This document shows positions 7,992 through 16,476 of a DNA stretch of 33,699 nt, piece after piece; within the stretch, counting starts at the first letter, position 1, and each line of letters begins with the position of its first letter. Under the pieces are notes generated by a model. That model was not told the DNA's origin and made no database searches. It saw nothing but the letters and a program-made list of their open reading frames with translations. A program made the translations under genes and the position numbers. The stretch spans positions 1 through 33,699 of the forward strand of contig JACMNN010000007.1 in NCBI GenBank assembly GCA_014378555.1, given 5' to 3'. This DNA is from Burkholderiales bacterium. GTDB lineage: Bacteria; Pseudomonadota; Gammaproteobacteria; Burkholderiales; Casimicrobiaceae.

Positions 7992-8378
7992 CTACCGACG
8001 CGGCACGCTATGCGTTCTAATCCAGTCAGCGAAGGCTGATTCGTCAAGCTCGCCCGATGCAACGCCAAGCATCGCAAGTGTTGCATCAGTTTGCGTGGCG
8101 TTGAGTCGGTAGCCATTTTTGAACAGAAATAGGCCCACCGAAAGAAACGCGACGCGCTTGTTGCCGTCAACAAAAGCGTGGTTCTTTGCAAGCCCAAAGC
8201 CGTAGCTCGCTGCAAGCGATGCGTAGTCCGGCTCACCGTATGCAGCCAAATTCTCTGGCCGGGCCAACGCGGATTCGAGCAAACCTTGATCGCGAATACC
8301 AGAAGCGCCGCCATGTTCGGCCAGACTCATGTCGTGTAAGGTCACCAGCGCTTGCCGGCTGACCCAATTCCAGCTCAT
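7992..8378 (-). CDS. doc: Doc-type (Fic-fold) toxin of a type II toxin-antitoxin system
   Basis: Death-on-curing family protein. In phage P1, Doc phosphorylates elongation factor Tu. The signature HAFVDGNKR is present at residues 67-75 and matches the HxFx(D/N)xNKR active-site loop. The GGASGIRDQGLLESAL segment near residue 24 is typical of the family N-terminus. The frame extends to 8459, but ATG 8378 (MSWNWVSRQALVTLH) gives 128 residues, the normal Doc length, and begins 7 bp after the antitoxin stop. The gene is second in a two-gene operon after an AbrB-type antitoxin, the usual antitoxin-first order. All active-site residues are intact, so the toxin is probably functional. Confidence 0.92.
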   Translation of the reverse strand: MSWNWVSRQALVTLHDMSLAEHGGASGIRDQGLLESALARPENLAAYGEPDYASLAASYGFGLAKNHAFVDGNKRVAFLSVGLFLFKNGYRLNATQTDATLAMLGVASGELDESAFADWIRTHSVPRR

Positions 8379-8385
8379 CGTCGGC

Positions 8386-8610
8386 CTATTTCGCGAGCGC
8401 GTGGAACGTGTCGCGATACTCACGCATGAACTCGATGCCCATCCGTACTTCTTTTTCAATCGCCGGGTCGTACGGGGTCAGCGCATAGCCGTCAGGCGTC
8501 TCCGTGACGAATACCGTTTGCCCTTTCTCCAGCTTCATGCGTGCCAGCATTTCACGCGGCAGAACTACGCCAACCGAATTGCCAATTTGAGTGAGTTTGA
8601 GGGTTTGCAT
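8386..8610 (-). CDS. AbrB/MazE-family antitoxin partner of Doc
   Basis: A 74-residue protein with an N-terminal swapped-hairpin AbrB fold. LTQIGNSVGVVLPREMLARMKLEKGQTVFV at residues 6-35 is the characteristic DNA-binding half. The acidic and aromatic C-terminal tail (about 45-74) would bind and neutralise the toxin. Pairing an AbrB-type antitoxin with Doc, rather than Phd, is known among chromosomal modules. ATG 8610 has AGG about 7 nt upstream. A perfect palindrome lies 41-56 bp upstream, the expected place for an autoregulatory operator. Confidence 0.9.
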   Translation of the reverse strand: MQTLKLTQIGNSVGVVLPREMLARMKLEKGQTVFVTETPDGYALTPYDPAIEKEVRMGIEFMREYRDTFHALAK

Positions 8611-8650
8611 TTGAGAGCCTATTCGGTAAAGGTATGCGCCGTCAGCGCGT

Positions 8651-8666
8651 TATTACAATTGTAATA
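8651..8666. promoter_or_regulatory. Palindromic operator upstream of the abrB-doc module
   Basis: TATTACAATTGTAATA is a perfect 16-bp palindrome lying 41-56 bp before the antitoxin start. Its core is ATTAC-N4-GTAAT, the same half-sites as in front of the vapBC operon (20661-20674). It is AT-rich in a GC-rich neighbourhood, followed by no run of T, and so is better explained as an operator/promoter site than a terminator. Confidence 0.65.
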
Positions 8667-8695
8667 CCTAAGCGCATGGCAATGGCCGCTTCCAA

Positions 8696-10930
8696 CTACG
8701 CCAACTTAAACGGCAGCTCTCGCAACGGCTTGCCGGTCGCCCGTCGAAGCGCGTTGGCCAACGCCGGGGCCAGCGGCGGCAATCCGGGCTCGCCCATGCC
8801 TTTAGGTGGCTCGTCGCTCGGCACAATATGCACGCTGACCAGCGGCGCGTCGGGCATACGCAGCGGCGGGAAGTCGTGGAAATTGCTTTGCTCGACCACA
8901 CCGTCTTTGAACGTAATCGCGTGGCCGGGTAGCGTGGTTGCAAGCGCCTGCAATGCCGCGCCCTGCACCTGCGCCTCCACGGTGCGAGGGTTGACGCAGA
9001 AGTTGCAGTGCACGCCCGCCGTGACGTTGCTAAGCACCGCCTTGCCGTCCTTCACGCCTGCTTCAACGACATAGGCGACCACCGACTCAAAACTCTCATG
9101 CACGGCCACGCCCCAGTGCATGCCCGCAGGCAACGTTTTTTTGCCATAACCTGAACGATCCACCGCGAGCTGCAACGCGGCGCGATGCCGCGCGCCCTTG
9201 AGGTCGCTGCCGATCAGTTTCATTCGGTAGGCCACTGGATCCTGACTAGTCGCGGTTGCGATTTCGTCAATCAATGTTTCCATTACAAACGCCGTATGCG
9301 AGCCGCCGACCGATCGCCACCACAGCACCGGCACATTCACCTCGGTGCGATGCACCGACAGCCGCATCGGCAGGTTGTACGGCTCGCGCATGCCCTCGGT
9401 GGTCGAGCCGTCGACGCCGTCCTTGATCATGACCGATTCGAACGCCGTGCCACGCATGATGCTCTGGCTCACGATCTGGTGCCGCCACGCAATTACAGTG
9501 CCGTCTTTGTCGTAACCAATTTCAGCGCGATGCACCACCAGCGGTCGGTAATAGCCCGCCTTCATGTCATCTTCGCGACTGCGAACGACTTTCACCGGAA
9601 CGCTCTTTCCAGCAGCGTTCATGGCCTTCGCAACGTTGACCGCCTCCACTACATATTCGCTTGACGGCACGGCACGGCGACCGAATCCGCCGCCCGCCAT
9701 CTGCACATGAATCTCAATTTGCTCGGGCTTCAGGCCACTGGCTTTGGCAATCGCTGCGGCGTCGAGGCCGGGCATTTGTGAGGCGGTGTACACGTTGCAA
9801 CTGTCCGCTTTCAAATCGACCGTGCAGGCGATGGGCTCCATCTGCGCGTGGTTCAAATAAGGAAACACAAACTCAGCGTTTAGCGTGTTTGGCGCGCTTG
9901 CCAGTTTCGCCATGTCCGCGCGCATCGGGTTGCCCGTGGCGAGCATGCCTTCGGTCTTTGCGAGGGCTTTGTATTGCTTAAGCAACGCGACCGTGTCCGG
10001 CTTGTCGACGCCTGCGGTATCCCATTCAATCTTTAATGCGTCGCGGCCCATTTTCGCGGGCCAATAGCCGTCGGCAATGACCGCGATGCCGCGTGCGCCA
10101 CGATCCAGATCGACCGGCAACACCGCGCGCACCCCTTTAACTTTTAGCGCGCTAGATGCGTCGAATGTTTTGAACTTTGCGCCAAACACCGGAGGCCGTG
10201 CGATGACCGCCGTCAACAGGCCAGGCAGACTGACATCGATGCCGTACTTCTGCTGACCGCTAGCCTTCGCACGCGACACCTTGAGGCCTGTGGGCTTGCC
10301 GATAAGTTTGAAATCTTTTGCATTTTTGAGCGTAACTTCTTCGGGTATCGGCTCTTTCATCGCAGCGTCAAACAGCTCGCCATAAGTAGCCCGCCGCGTG
10401 CCGCCGATCACCACGCCGTTTTCTGCTTTTAACGTTTTGGCGTCCACCTTCCACAGTTTTGCCGCTGCCGCAAGCAGCATGGCTTTAGTGCGCGCGCCAA
10501 GCTCGCGGTACTGGATGTAGCTGTTCTTCACGTTGCTCGAGCCACCGGTGAGGTGTATGCCCATAATCGGGTCAACAAACTGCGCGCGTTGATTGCCAAA
10601 TCCGGTTTTAACTTTGCTCCAGTCGGCGTCAAGTTCGTCCGCGCAGATCATGGCGAGCGCGGTTTCGATGCCCTGTCCCATATCCATGCGATTGCACAGC
10701 ACGGTGGTGGTGCCGTCGTTGGCGATAGTCACAAATGCGGCGGGCTCTTCAGACGGCTTTTGTCCCGGCGGAATGTAGACGTGGTTCGGGTGGTTCGCGG
10801 CCTGTGATGCGGTCAACGGCAGCAACGCCACACCCATCACACCTCCCACCACCATAGTGATGAAACGGCGACGAGGCATGCCCGGTTGAGCAACAGCGGC
10901 GGACGGCGAGAGATATTTTTCGATCATCAT
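8696..10930 (-). CDS. Molybdenum hydroxylase large subunit, isoquinoline 1-oxidoreductase beta type
   Basis: Molybdopterin-cytosine-dinucleotide-binding subunit of a xanthine dehydrogenase-family enzyme that hydroxylates N-heterocycles or aldehydes. It has a twin-arginine export signal (PRRRFITMVVGGVMGVALL, about residues 19-37), placing the enzyme in the periplasm. Family motifs are TTVLCNRMDMGQGIETALAM near the start of the mature part, GGGFGRRAVPSSEYVVEAV in the middle, and GMGEPGLPP near the C-terminus, whose Glu (about 714) is the catalytic base. At 744 residues it matches IorB-like proteins. It lies 12 bp downstream of the iron-sulfur subunit in a two-gene operon with no FAD subunit. 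Electrons therefore probably leave through a c-type cytochrome or other periplasmic carrier not seen here. The substrate cannot be deduced. Confidence 0.9.
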   Translation of the reverse strand: MMIEKYLSPSAAVAQPGMPRRRFITMVVGGVMGVALLPLTASQAANHPNHVYIPPGQKPSEEPAAFVTIANDGTTTVLCNRMDMGQGIETALAMICADELDADWSKVKTGFGNQRAQFVDPIMGIHLTGGSSNVKNSYIQYRELGARTKAMLLAAAAKLWKVDAKTLKAENGVVIGGTRRATYGELFDAAMKEPIPEEVTLKNAKDFKLIGKPTGLKVSRAKASGQQKYGIDVSLPGLLTAVIARPPVFGAKFKTFDASSALKVKGVRAVLPVDLDRGARGIAVIADGYWPAKMGRDALKIEWDTAGVDKPDTVALLKQYKALAKTEGMLATGNPMRADMAKLASAPNTLNAEFVFPYLNHAQMEPIACTVDLKADSCNVYTASQMPGLDAAAIAKASGLKPEQIEIHVQMAGGGFGRRAVPSSEYVVEAVNVAKAMNAAGKSVPVKVVRSREDDMKAGYYRPLVVHRAEIGYDKDGTVIAWRHQIVSQSIMRGTAFESVMIKDGVDGSTTEGMREPYNLPMRLSVHRTEVNVPVLWWRSVGGSHTAFVMETLIDEIATATSQDPVAYRMKLIGSDLKGARHRAALQLAVDRSGYGKKTLPAGMHWGVAVHESFESVVAYVVEAGVKDGKAVLSNVTAGVHCNFCVNPRTVEAQVQGAALQALATTLPGHAITFKDGVVEQSNFHDFPPLRMPDAPLVSVHIVPSDEPPKGMGEPGLPPLAPALANALRRATGKPLRELPFKLA

Positions 10931-10942
10931 GGTCGTCGCTTC

Positions 10943-11410
10943 TTACGCCTTAACCAGCGTTGTTGATGCGTCTTTGATGGCAGCACGAATACGCTGGTAG
11001 GTTCCGCAACGACACACGTTGCCCGCCATCGCGGCATCAATATCGGCGTCGGTTGGCTTCTTATTGGTTCGCAACAGCGCAGCCGCGCTCATCACCTGAC
11101 CGCTTTGGCAGTAGCCACATTGCGCCACGTCATGCTTAACCCACGCCTCGATCACCGCCTTGCCAATCAGGTCTGTCGTTTGCGCCTCAATGGTTGTGAT
11201 GCGCTTGCCTGCGACCGCAGAAACGGGCGTAACGCATGAGCGAATCGCCACGCCATCGAGATGCACCGTGCAGGCACCGCACAGCGCCATGCCACAGCCA
11301 AATTTGGTACCGGTCATGCTGAGATTGTCACGCAACGCCCACAGGATGGGCGTCGATGGATCAACGTCCACAAAAACCACTTTGCCGTTGACATTTAAAG
11401 AAATAGACAT
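10943..11410 (-). CDS. Molybdenum hydroxylase small subunit, two [2Fe-2S] clusters (IorA-like)
   Basis: Iron-sulfur electron-transfer subunit of the hydroxylase encoded just downstream. From ATG 11410 (MSISLNVNGK) it is 155 residues, the normal IorA length. The frame continues to 11485, but that extension has no family similarity, and a GGAAG site lies about 7 nt before 11410. The plant-ferredoxin-type cluster is bound by Cys39, Cys44, Cys47 and Cys59 (FGCGMALCGACTVH). The alpha-helical cluster is bound by Cys98, Cys101, Cys133 and Cys135 (QCGYCQSG, VCRCGTY). All eight ligands are present. It has no export signal of its own and would be carried out by the Tat signal of the large subunit, as is known for this enzyme class. 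Confidence 0.92.
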   Translation of the reverse strand: MSISLNVNGKVVFVDVDPSTPILWALRDNLSMTGTKFGCGMALCGACTVHLDGVAIRSCVTPVSAVAGKRITTIEAQTTDLIGKAVIEAWVKHDVAQCGYCQSGQVMSAAALLRTNKKPTDADIDAAMAGNVCRCGTYQRIRAAIKDASTTLVKA

Positions 11411-11621
11411 GGAGCACTTCCACCGCTTTAAAAATAATGTGTCGTTGCTGTGACGACAGGAATGCAGGCCGCGATTGGCATACATTTACAGGGCACTATT
11501 TTGGACTGAATCATTGCTGTTCGTTCGCTCGCCAGCGGCCGCTGCGTTTGCGGCAGACTACTCGGTCCGCGATCGCGTTGACTCTTTAAAGCGAGGCTCA
11601 ATCGACGTCGCAAGCAAGAGA

Positions 11622-12122
11622 TTAAGGCGCGATAAGCCAAGCAATACACGCCATCGCGATGCTGACAACGCAATAGGCAAGGATCGTTGCCAAATCACTA
11701 TCCGCAACCACTAAAAACGCGGCGATGACCCACAGCGAATGCGCGTTATTCAGCACAAAACTGGAGAACTCGGTCAGCGCCATCGCATTGAAATTGCGCA
11801 CCGCCTCGGTGCGCTGCATGTCATGGTTCTTGTATGAAACGATCAGCGTGATGAGCAGCAAAATTAGGCACGCCAGACCGACGGAAGTGTAGATCCACCA
11901 GTCAAAAATTTCGAGCGCCGCCTTTGTCGTCGCGTCGGTTAGCGAGAAGTACGCGGCTAACGCAACGATCGGCGCGAAGATTACCCAAAGCACGAAATTG
12001 GCGTGAAATCGTCGGACACGTTCTTTGTTGGTGCGTTTGAAGTACGGCGCAAACGAAAGCGCTAACGGCGGTGCCAGTGCCGCCAACGCGACCACAAAAA
12101 AACCGAATAGCGCACTGCTCAT
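11622..12122 (-). CDS. Small integral membrane protein of unknown function
   Basis: I do not recognise a family. From ATG 12122 (MSSALFGFFVV) the protein has 166 residues and about four or five hydrophobic segments, near residues 3-25, 43-60, 73-99, 120-141 and 143-164. A basic loop (FKRTNKERVRRFHAN) lies after the first segment, and a charged loop around 100-115 contains KNHDMQRTEAVRNFN. The frame stays open to 12455, but the extension has no membrane character and looks non-coding, so the shorter start is preferred. No strong ribosome-binding site is seen. It stands alone between the molybdenum hydroxylase operon and a gene-poor stretch. Confidence 0.6.
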   Translation of the reverse strand: MSSALFGFFVVALAALAPPLALSFAPYFKRTNKERVRRFHANFVLWVIFAPIVALAAYFSLTDATTKAALEIFDWWIYTSVGLACLILLLITLIVSYKNHDMQRTEAVRNFNAMALTEFSSFVLNNAHSLWVIAAFLVVADSDLATILAYCVVSIAMACIAWLIAP

Positions 12123-12667
12123 GAAATCAACCAAAAAAATGAAAAACCATGCGGGCGCGGGGTATGAGTTGGGTGGGCTACAGCCCCGCCACATTTGGCG
12201 CTGAAACACCGTTTTCGACGCCCTTTCACAAAGTGACTGAGATGCGGTCGCCACAAATGCAAGTTGGCAGCATAACGCATCAAATTGGCCCAATAGCGAG
12301 GCGGGAGGATGTTTTTTTCGCAACGCGTGGCGACGCTTCGCCAGCCCTGCAATGCCAAAACACGCATTCTCGATAAGGTGGCCTGACTTGTAAATGCGTT
12401 TAGCGCGTTCGCGCTGCACGCTGCGGTTGCCCGCGTGCAAACCGCCGTGGATCAAAGGCGCAATTTACCGGTTTCACTTTGCCGCATATTTTGCTCATGA
12501 TCTCGATCCACCGCACGTCGGTTCCGGCCGCAACTCGTTGTATGCCGTGGGGTTGCGCCATTGCTGCGCGAGCAACCGCCATGAATTCGTGGTAAGTTAC
12601 GAGTCCAAGGCGCTCCCAACACGCATTTGCGTAGTTGGCGTAAGCTGCCTAGGGGAGCAGGAAACCG
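12123..12667. other. 545-bp stretch without a confident gene
   Basis: This should hold the promoters of the divergent membrane-protein and HNH genes. No tRNA, repeat or insertion element was recognised. A minus-strand frame from about 12645 down to 12400 reads as protein-like (LGLVTYHEF, then MAQPHGIQRVAAGTDVRWIE and IMSKICGKVKPVN). It could be a decayed gene end or chance. It has no clear start signal and no family that I recognise. Confidence 0.4.
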
Positions 12668-13246
12668 ATGTCGTTAGCGATTTTGGCACTTGATTCCGGC
12701 GGTCAGCCGAAGGGCTGGATGACGCCCGAAAATGCAGTTTCCCAGTATGCACGCGGCGGCGTTGTGTGGTCGCTGGGTCAGATAATTTTCACCTTTCGTG
12801 GCGGCATTCAACGGCAAAGCGGCGAGCGCAGCGTGATCGAAGTCGCCTCCATCATCGCCTGCGACGGCGAACATAAACACAGCACCTGGAGCCCGGTCTC
12901 GGCACTTCCCGGTCGCGATAACCGCCTACTCTTTTCACGCGACCGTCACCTCTGCGGCTACTGTGGCGACCAATTCGCCGAGTCCGAATTGACGCGCGAC
13001 CACATCATTCCGCGCTCGCAAAACGGTAAAGACACGTGGGAAAATTGCGTGACAGCCTGTCGCAATTGCAATTTGAGCAAGGCAGGTCGCACGCCGGAGC
13101 AGGCCGGCATTCGATTGCTCTACGTGCCGTATCGTCCCGTGAAAAGCGAGAAAATGATTCTCGCGAATCGCCACATCCTTGCCGACCAAATGGAATATTT
13201 GCAAGCACTGGCGAAAACGCATAAAAAAATGATGCGAGCCGCGTAG
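12668..13246 (+). CDS. Stand-alone HNH endonuclease domain protein
   Basis: A 192-residue protein with a C-terminal HNH nuclease. Zinc ligands are Cys96 and Cys99 (LCGYCG) and Cys131 and Cys134 (ACRNC). The catalytic core is the DHIIPRS segment with His112, plus the TWENCVTAC segment. The first 90 residues (GWMTPENAVSQYARGGVVWS) resemble the N-terminal part of the HNH_5-type chromosomal proteins of many betaproteobacteria. The active site appears intact. A purine-rich stretch, AGGAA, precedes ATG 12668. No methyltransferase, integrase, terminase or reverse transcriptase is nearby, so restriction, homing or phage packaging is not supported by context. Its role is unknown. Confidence 0.85.
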   Translation: MSLAILALDSGGQPKGWMTPENAVSQYARGGVVWSLGQIIFTFRGGIQRQSGERSVIEVASIIACDGEHKHSTWSPVSALPGRDNRLLFSRDRHLCGYCGDQFAESELTRDHIIPRSQNGKDTWENCVTACRNCNLSKAGRTPEQAGIRLLYVPYRPVKSEKMILANRHILADQMEYLQALAKTHKKMMRAA

Positions 13247-13336
13247 CGCCTCTAAGGTTGGTGAGCGCTGTTTATCATCTGATTGCACTCAGGGACAGCG
13301 GCGCACGAGTGCTCGCTCGCGGAATTGAACTGTTGC

Positions 13337-13366
13337 TTGCTGGCAATGCCTAGCGCGTACTATGAT
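13337..13366 (+). promoter_or_regulatory. Candidate promoter of the tctCBA operon
   Basis: TTGCTG (13337-13342) and TATGAT (13361-13366) with an 18-nt spacer make a plausible sigma70 promoter. It sits about 38 bp upstream of ATG 13404, which itself has an excellent GAGGAGG site. Assigned by eye only. Confidence 0.35.
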
Positions 13367-13403
13367 CCAGTTTCTGGTGCATGATTCTTGAGGAGGAAAT
13401 CAC

Positions 13404-14396
13404 ATGCTTGTTTCAAAAAAACGTCGCCAATTAATATCCGCTGCCGCCGCGCTAGGCGCGACAGTGGCCATTCCCCGTTTTGCAAGCGCGCAGGCCGCTT
13501 GGCCATCAAGGCCGGTCACCATGATCTGTCCTTGGGGGGCGGGCGGCGGCACTGACGCGACCGCGCGAATCGTCGCCAATCTCTTGGAAAGGGATCTCGG
13601 CCAGCCGTTCAACGTCGTCAATCGCACCGGTGGCTCCGGCGTGGTGGGGCATTCGGCCATCGCGACGGCTGCGGCCGATGGCTATACGTTAGGCATGGTC
13701 ACGGTTGAAATCGCGATGATGCACTGGCAAAAGCTCACCGAACTCAATCCGACCAGCTACACGCCGCTCGCACTCATGAACGAGGACCCGCCGGGCATTA
13801 CCGTCAGCGCATCTTCGCCGCACCAGAATATCAAGGCACTTGCCGACGCCATTAGGGCGGCAGCGCCGGGCAAACTTAAGGCTTCCGGCACGGGGCAGGG
13901 CGGCATCTGGCATCTGGCGTTGATCGGCTGGCTGCAGGCGATGGGGCTCAAGCCCGACCACGTTGCTTGGGTGCCTTCGAACGGTGCCGGTCCTGCGATG
14001 CAGGATCTGGCCGCCAACGGCATCGATATCGTGACCTGTTCGCTGCCAGAAGGCCGCGCCATCATTGAGGCGGGCAAGGCCCGCGCGCTGGCGATCATGG
14101 CAACCGAGCGCAATCCGGTGTTCCCGACCGTGCCCACACTCAAGGAAGCGGGCGGCGTGGACTATTCGGTCGGCGCATGGCGTGGCATTGCTGCGCCCAA
14201 AGGGCTGCCTGTAGACATTCAGGCTAAGGTCGTGACTGCACTCAAGAAGGCTTACGACTCGAAAGAGTTCAAGGACTTCATGACCAACCGCGGCTTCGGT
14301 GTGAAGTGGGCGGATTCGGCCGGGTTTACCAAGTTCATGGCGACCGCCGACACTGCGATGGGCACAGCGATGAAGGCCGCCGGTCTAGTCAAGTAG
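13404..14396 (+). CDS. tctC: Tripartite tricarboxylate transporter substrate-binding protein (TctC/Bug family)
   Basis: Periplasmic receptor of a TTT-family secondary transporter. The N-terminus (KKRRQLISAAAALGATVAIPRFASA) is a Tat-like or Sec signal cleaved near residue 29. The mature protein opens with the Bug signature AWPSRPVTMICPWGAGGGTDATAR, and the GGSGVVGHSAIATAAADGYT block follows. The 330-residue length is typical. GAGGAGG lies 7 nt before ATG. Bug proteins bind carboxylates, amino acids or aromatic acids, and the ligand cannot be read from sequence. Unlike many orphan Bug genes of Burkholderiales, this one is followed by its membrane partners. Confidence 0.95.
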   Translation: MLVSKKRRQLISAAAALGATVAIPRFASAQAAWPSRPVTMICPWGAGGGTDATARIVANLLERDLGQPFNVVNRTGGSGVVGHSAIATAAADGYTLGMVTVEIAMMHWQKLTELNPTSYTPLALMNEDPPGITVSASSPHQNIKALADAIRAAAPGKLKASGTGQGGIWHLALIGWLQAMGLKPDHVAWVPSNGAGPAMQDLAANGIDIVTCSLPEGRAIIEAGKARALAIMATERNPVFPTVPTLKEAGGVDYSVGAWRGIAAPKGLPVDIQAKVVTALKKAYDSKEFKDFMTNRGFGVKWADSAGFTKFMATADTAMGTAMKAAGLVK

Positions 14397-14417
14397 ACGT
14401 CGGCAGCTAGACATTTC

Positions 14418-14939
14418 ATGAAAGTTTCTGACCGGGCCACCGGCCTGATGCTGGTGGTGCTCGGCGCGCTCGCGTATTGGGGCGGTTCGAAGCTTGCGCC
14501 GGTGCCCGGCCAGCAGGTTGGGCCCGATGTGTTTCCGATGGTGATCGGTGCCGCGCTTGCTATTTGCGGCTTCCTGATCATGATCGGTGTCGGTCGGACC
14601 TTCGAGGAAGAAGAGGCGATTGTGACTTCCGCGTCGGGTGAGGTCGCTAAGGCTGACCCCGCCGAGCCCGACCGCGGCTTCGTCGCGGGATTTCTAGCCG
14701 GTGGCTGGAAGGTTCTGCTGCCACCTGCCGCGTTGTTTTTGTATTACTTCGCGTCGGAAAAACTCGGCTTCTGGCTCACCGCGTCGGTGATGATTTTTGT
14801 GCTGGCTTGGAGTCAGGGGGCAAAGCTCAAATGGGCCGTCATGCTCGCTGTCGTCGCGCCCATGTTTGTGCATCTGGTGTTCTACAAACTACTGCGGGTG
14901 CCCCTGCCTGCTGGAATTCTAAATTTCCCCTGGGCCTGA
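14418..14939 (+). CDS. tctB: Tripartite tricarboxylate transporter small membrane subunit
   Basis: The 173-residue TctB-type subunit pairs with TctA in the inner membrane. Hydrophobic segments are at about residues 8-24, 36-56, 95-115 (LLPPAALFLYYFA) and 117-160. A charged linker (about 60-85) joins the first and second halves. The GPDVFPMVIGAALAICG segment is characteristic of the family (typical form xPxxFPxxxG). It starts 21 bp after the tctC stop and ends 30 bp before tctA. The ribosome-binding site is weak, so translation may depend on coupling. Confidence 0.9.
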   Translation: MKVSDRATGLMLVVLGALAYWGGSKLAPVPGQQVGPDVFPMVIGAALAICGFLIMIGVGRTFEEEEAIVTSASGEVAKADPAEPDRGFVAGFLAGGWKVLLPPAALFLYYFASEKLGFWLTASVMIFVLAWSQGAKLKWAVMLAVVAPMFVHLVFYKLLRVPLPAGILNFPWA

Positions 14940-14969
14940 CATCAGGCTCGCGCAGACAAGGCCGTTTTC

Positions 14970-16466
14970 ATGATGAATCACCTGATCGAAGGCCTGCAGA
15001 TGGTCCTGCAGGTCGAAGTGCTGGTCACCATTCTCCTCGCGTCGATTTACGGCTTGGTGGTCGGTGCCCTGCCCGGGCTATCCGCGACGATGGCGACAGC
15101 GTTGCTGGTGCCCGTCACCTTCTACATGTCACCGATCGCCGCGATTTCGGCCATCATCGCCGCGTCGGCCATGGCGATTTTCTCGGGCGACATTCCCGGT
15201 TGCCTGCTGCGCATCCCCGGCACGCCGGCCTCGGCCGCCTACACCGACGAAGCCTTCGCGATGACCATGAAGGGGCAGCCGGAACTCGCGCTCGGCATCT
15301 GCCTCTGGTTCTCCGCCATTGGCGGCATCATCGGCACCCTCTCCCTAATCGCGCTGGCGCCTGCGCTTGCCGAGATGGCGTTCCAGTTCTCCACCTTCGA
15401 ATACTTCTGGCTCGCGCTGCTTGGGCTGATGTGCGCCACCATGGTCGCGCGCTCGTCGCCCGTGAAGGCAATTGCCGCGATGTTCCTCGGGCTGCTGATC
15501 ACCTGCGTCGGCATCGAAAACCCGGCCGGCGCGCATCGGTTCACCTTTGGCATGGAGGATCTGCTCGGCGGCATCGAAATCATTCCGGTGCTGGTCGGCG
15601 TGTTCGCGGTGTCTGAGGTGATGCGCGCCTACAAGGCGAGCGACGTGCCGGTCATGGCGCCACGCAAGTTCGGCAGCATCCTTAAGGGGCAGTGGGCGCT
15701 CACCAAATCACATCCAAAACAACAGGTGCGCGGCAACATCGTCGGCATCATCATCGGCGTGCTGCCCGGAGCAGGTGCCGACATGGCGGCCTGGATCAGC
15801 TATGCAATGTCAAAGCGGTTCTCGAAGACGCCTGAGAAATTCGGCACCGGCCACCCCGAGGGCCTGATCGAGGCGGGTGCCAGCAACAACGCGAGCCTCG
15901 CCTCGGGCTGGGTGCCGGCGCTGCTGTTCGGCATTCCCGGCGACACCATCACGGCCATAGCAATCGGCGTGCTCTACATGAAGGGGCTCAACCCGGGGCC
16001 AACGCTGTTCACCGAGAAGGCGTCGAGCATGTACGCCCTCTATATCGTTTTTATGCTGTCGAACATCATCATGATTCCGCTCGGCATCATGATGATCCGC
16101 TCGGCGCGCTATGTGCTCTATGTGCCGCGCTCGCTGATCATGCCGGTCATCGTTCTGCTCTGCGCGGTTGGCTCGTTTGCGACCGGCAACAACCTCGCGC
16201 TGGTGTTCACTGTGGCCACCTTTGGCCTCATCGGGTACTTCATGGATAAGAACGGCTATCCGGTCGCCGCCCTCGTGCTGGGTGCCGTGATGGGCACTAT
16301 GGTCGAGCAGAACTTTGTCACCTCGCTGATCAAATCCGACGGTAGTGTGTTGCCGTTCTTCAGCCGGCCGGTCTCTGCCGTGCTCGCGACCCTGACGATC
16401 CTTGCCATATTGTGGCCGCTCGCAGTCTGGGTTCGGCGTAAGGTGCCGCGCCGATCGGCCGCTTAG
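14970..16466 (+). CDS. tctA: Tripartite tricarboxylate transporter large permease subunit
   Basis: Main channel subunit, 498 residues with about 11-12 membrane segments, which is the normal TctA size. Conserved stretches include GLVVGALPGLSATMATALLVPVTF at residues 30-53 (TctA signature), FSGDIPGCLLRIPGTPASAA and the internal repeat VGIIIGVLPGAGADMAAWISY. The related ASGWVPALLFGIPGDTITAIAIG is also present. These symmetric Gly/Pro motifs reflect the inverted repeat of the fold. Two Met codons open the frame (14970 and 14973). The operon has no adjacent two-component regulator (TctDE), so control is not evident. Confidence 0.95.
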   Translation: MMNHLIEGLQMVLQVEVLVTILLASIYGLVVGALPGLSATMATALLVPVTFYMSPIAAISAIIAASAMAIFSGDIPGCLLRIPGTPASAAYTDEAFAMTMKGQPELALGICLWFSAIGGIIGTLSLIALAPALAEMAFQFSTFEYFWLALLGLMCATMVARSSPVKAIAAMFLGLLITCVGIENPAGAHRFTFGMEDLLGGIEIIPVLVGVFAVSEVMRAYKASDVPVMAPRKFGSILKGQWALTKSHPKQQVRGNIVGIIIGVLPGAGADMAAWISYAMSKRFSKTPEKFGTGHPEGLIEAGASNNASLASGWVPALLFGIPGDTITAIAIGVLYMKGLNPGPTLFTEKASSMYALYIVFMLSNIIMIPLGIMMIRSARYVLYVPRSLIMPVIVLLCAVGSFATGNNLALVFTVATFGLIGYFMDKNGYPVAALVLGAVMGTMVEQNFVTSLIKSDGSVLPFFSRPVSAVLATLTILAILWPLAVWVRRKVPRRSAA

Positions 16467-16476
16467 TTGATGACTT

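Noticed and set aside
12123-12455. N-terminal extension of the small membrane protein
   Set aside because: Polar, cysteine-containing and non-conserved in character, unlike the membrane protein beginning at 12122.
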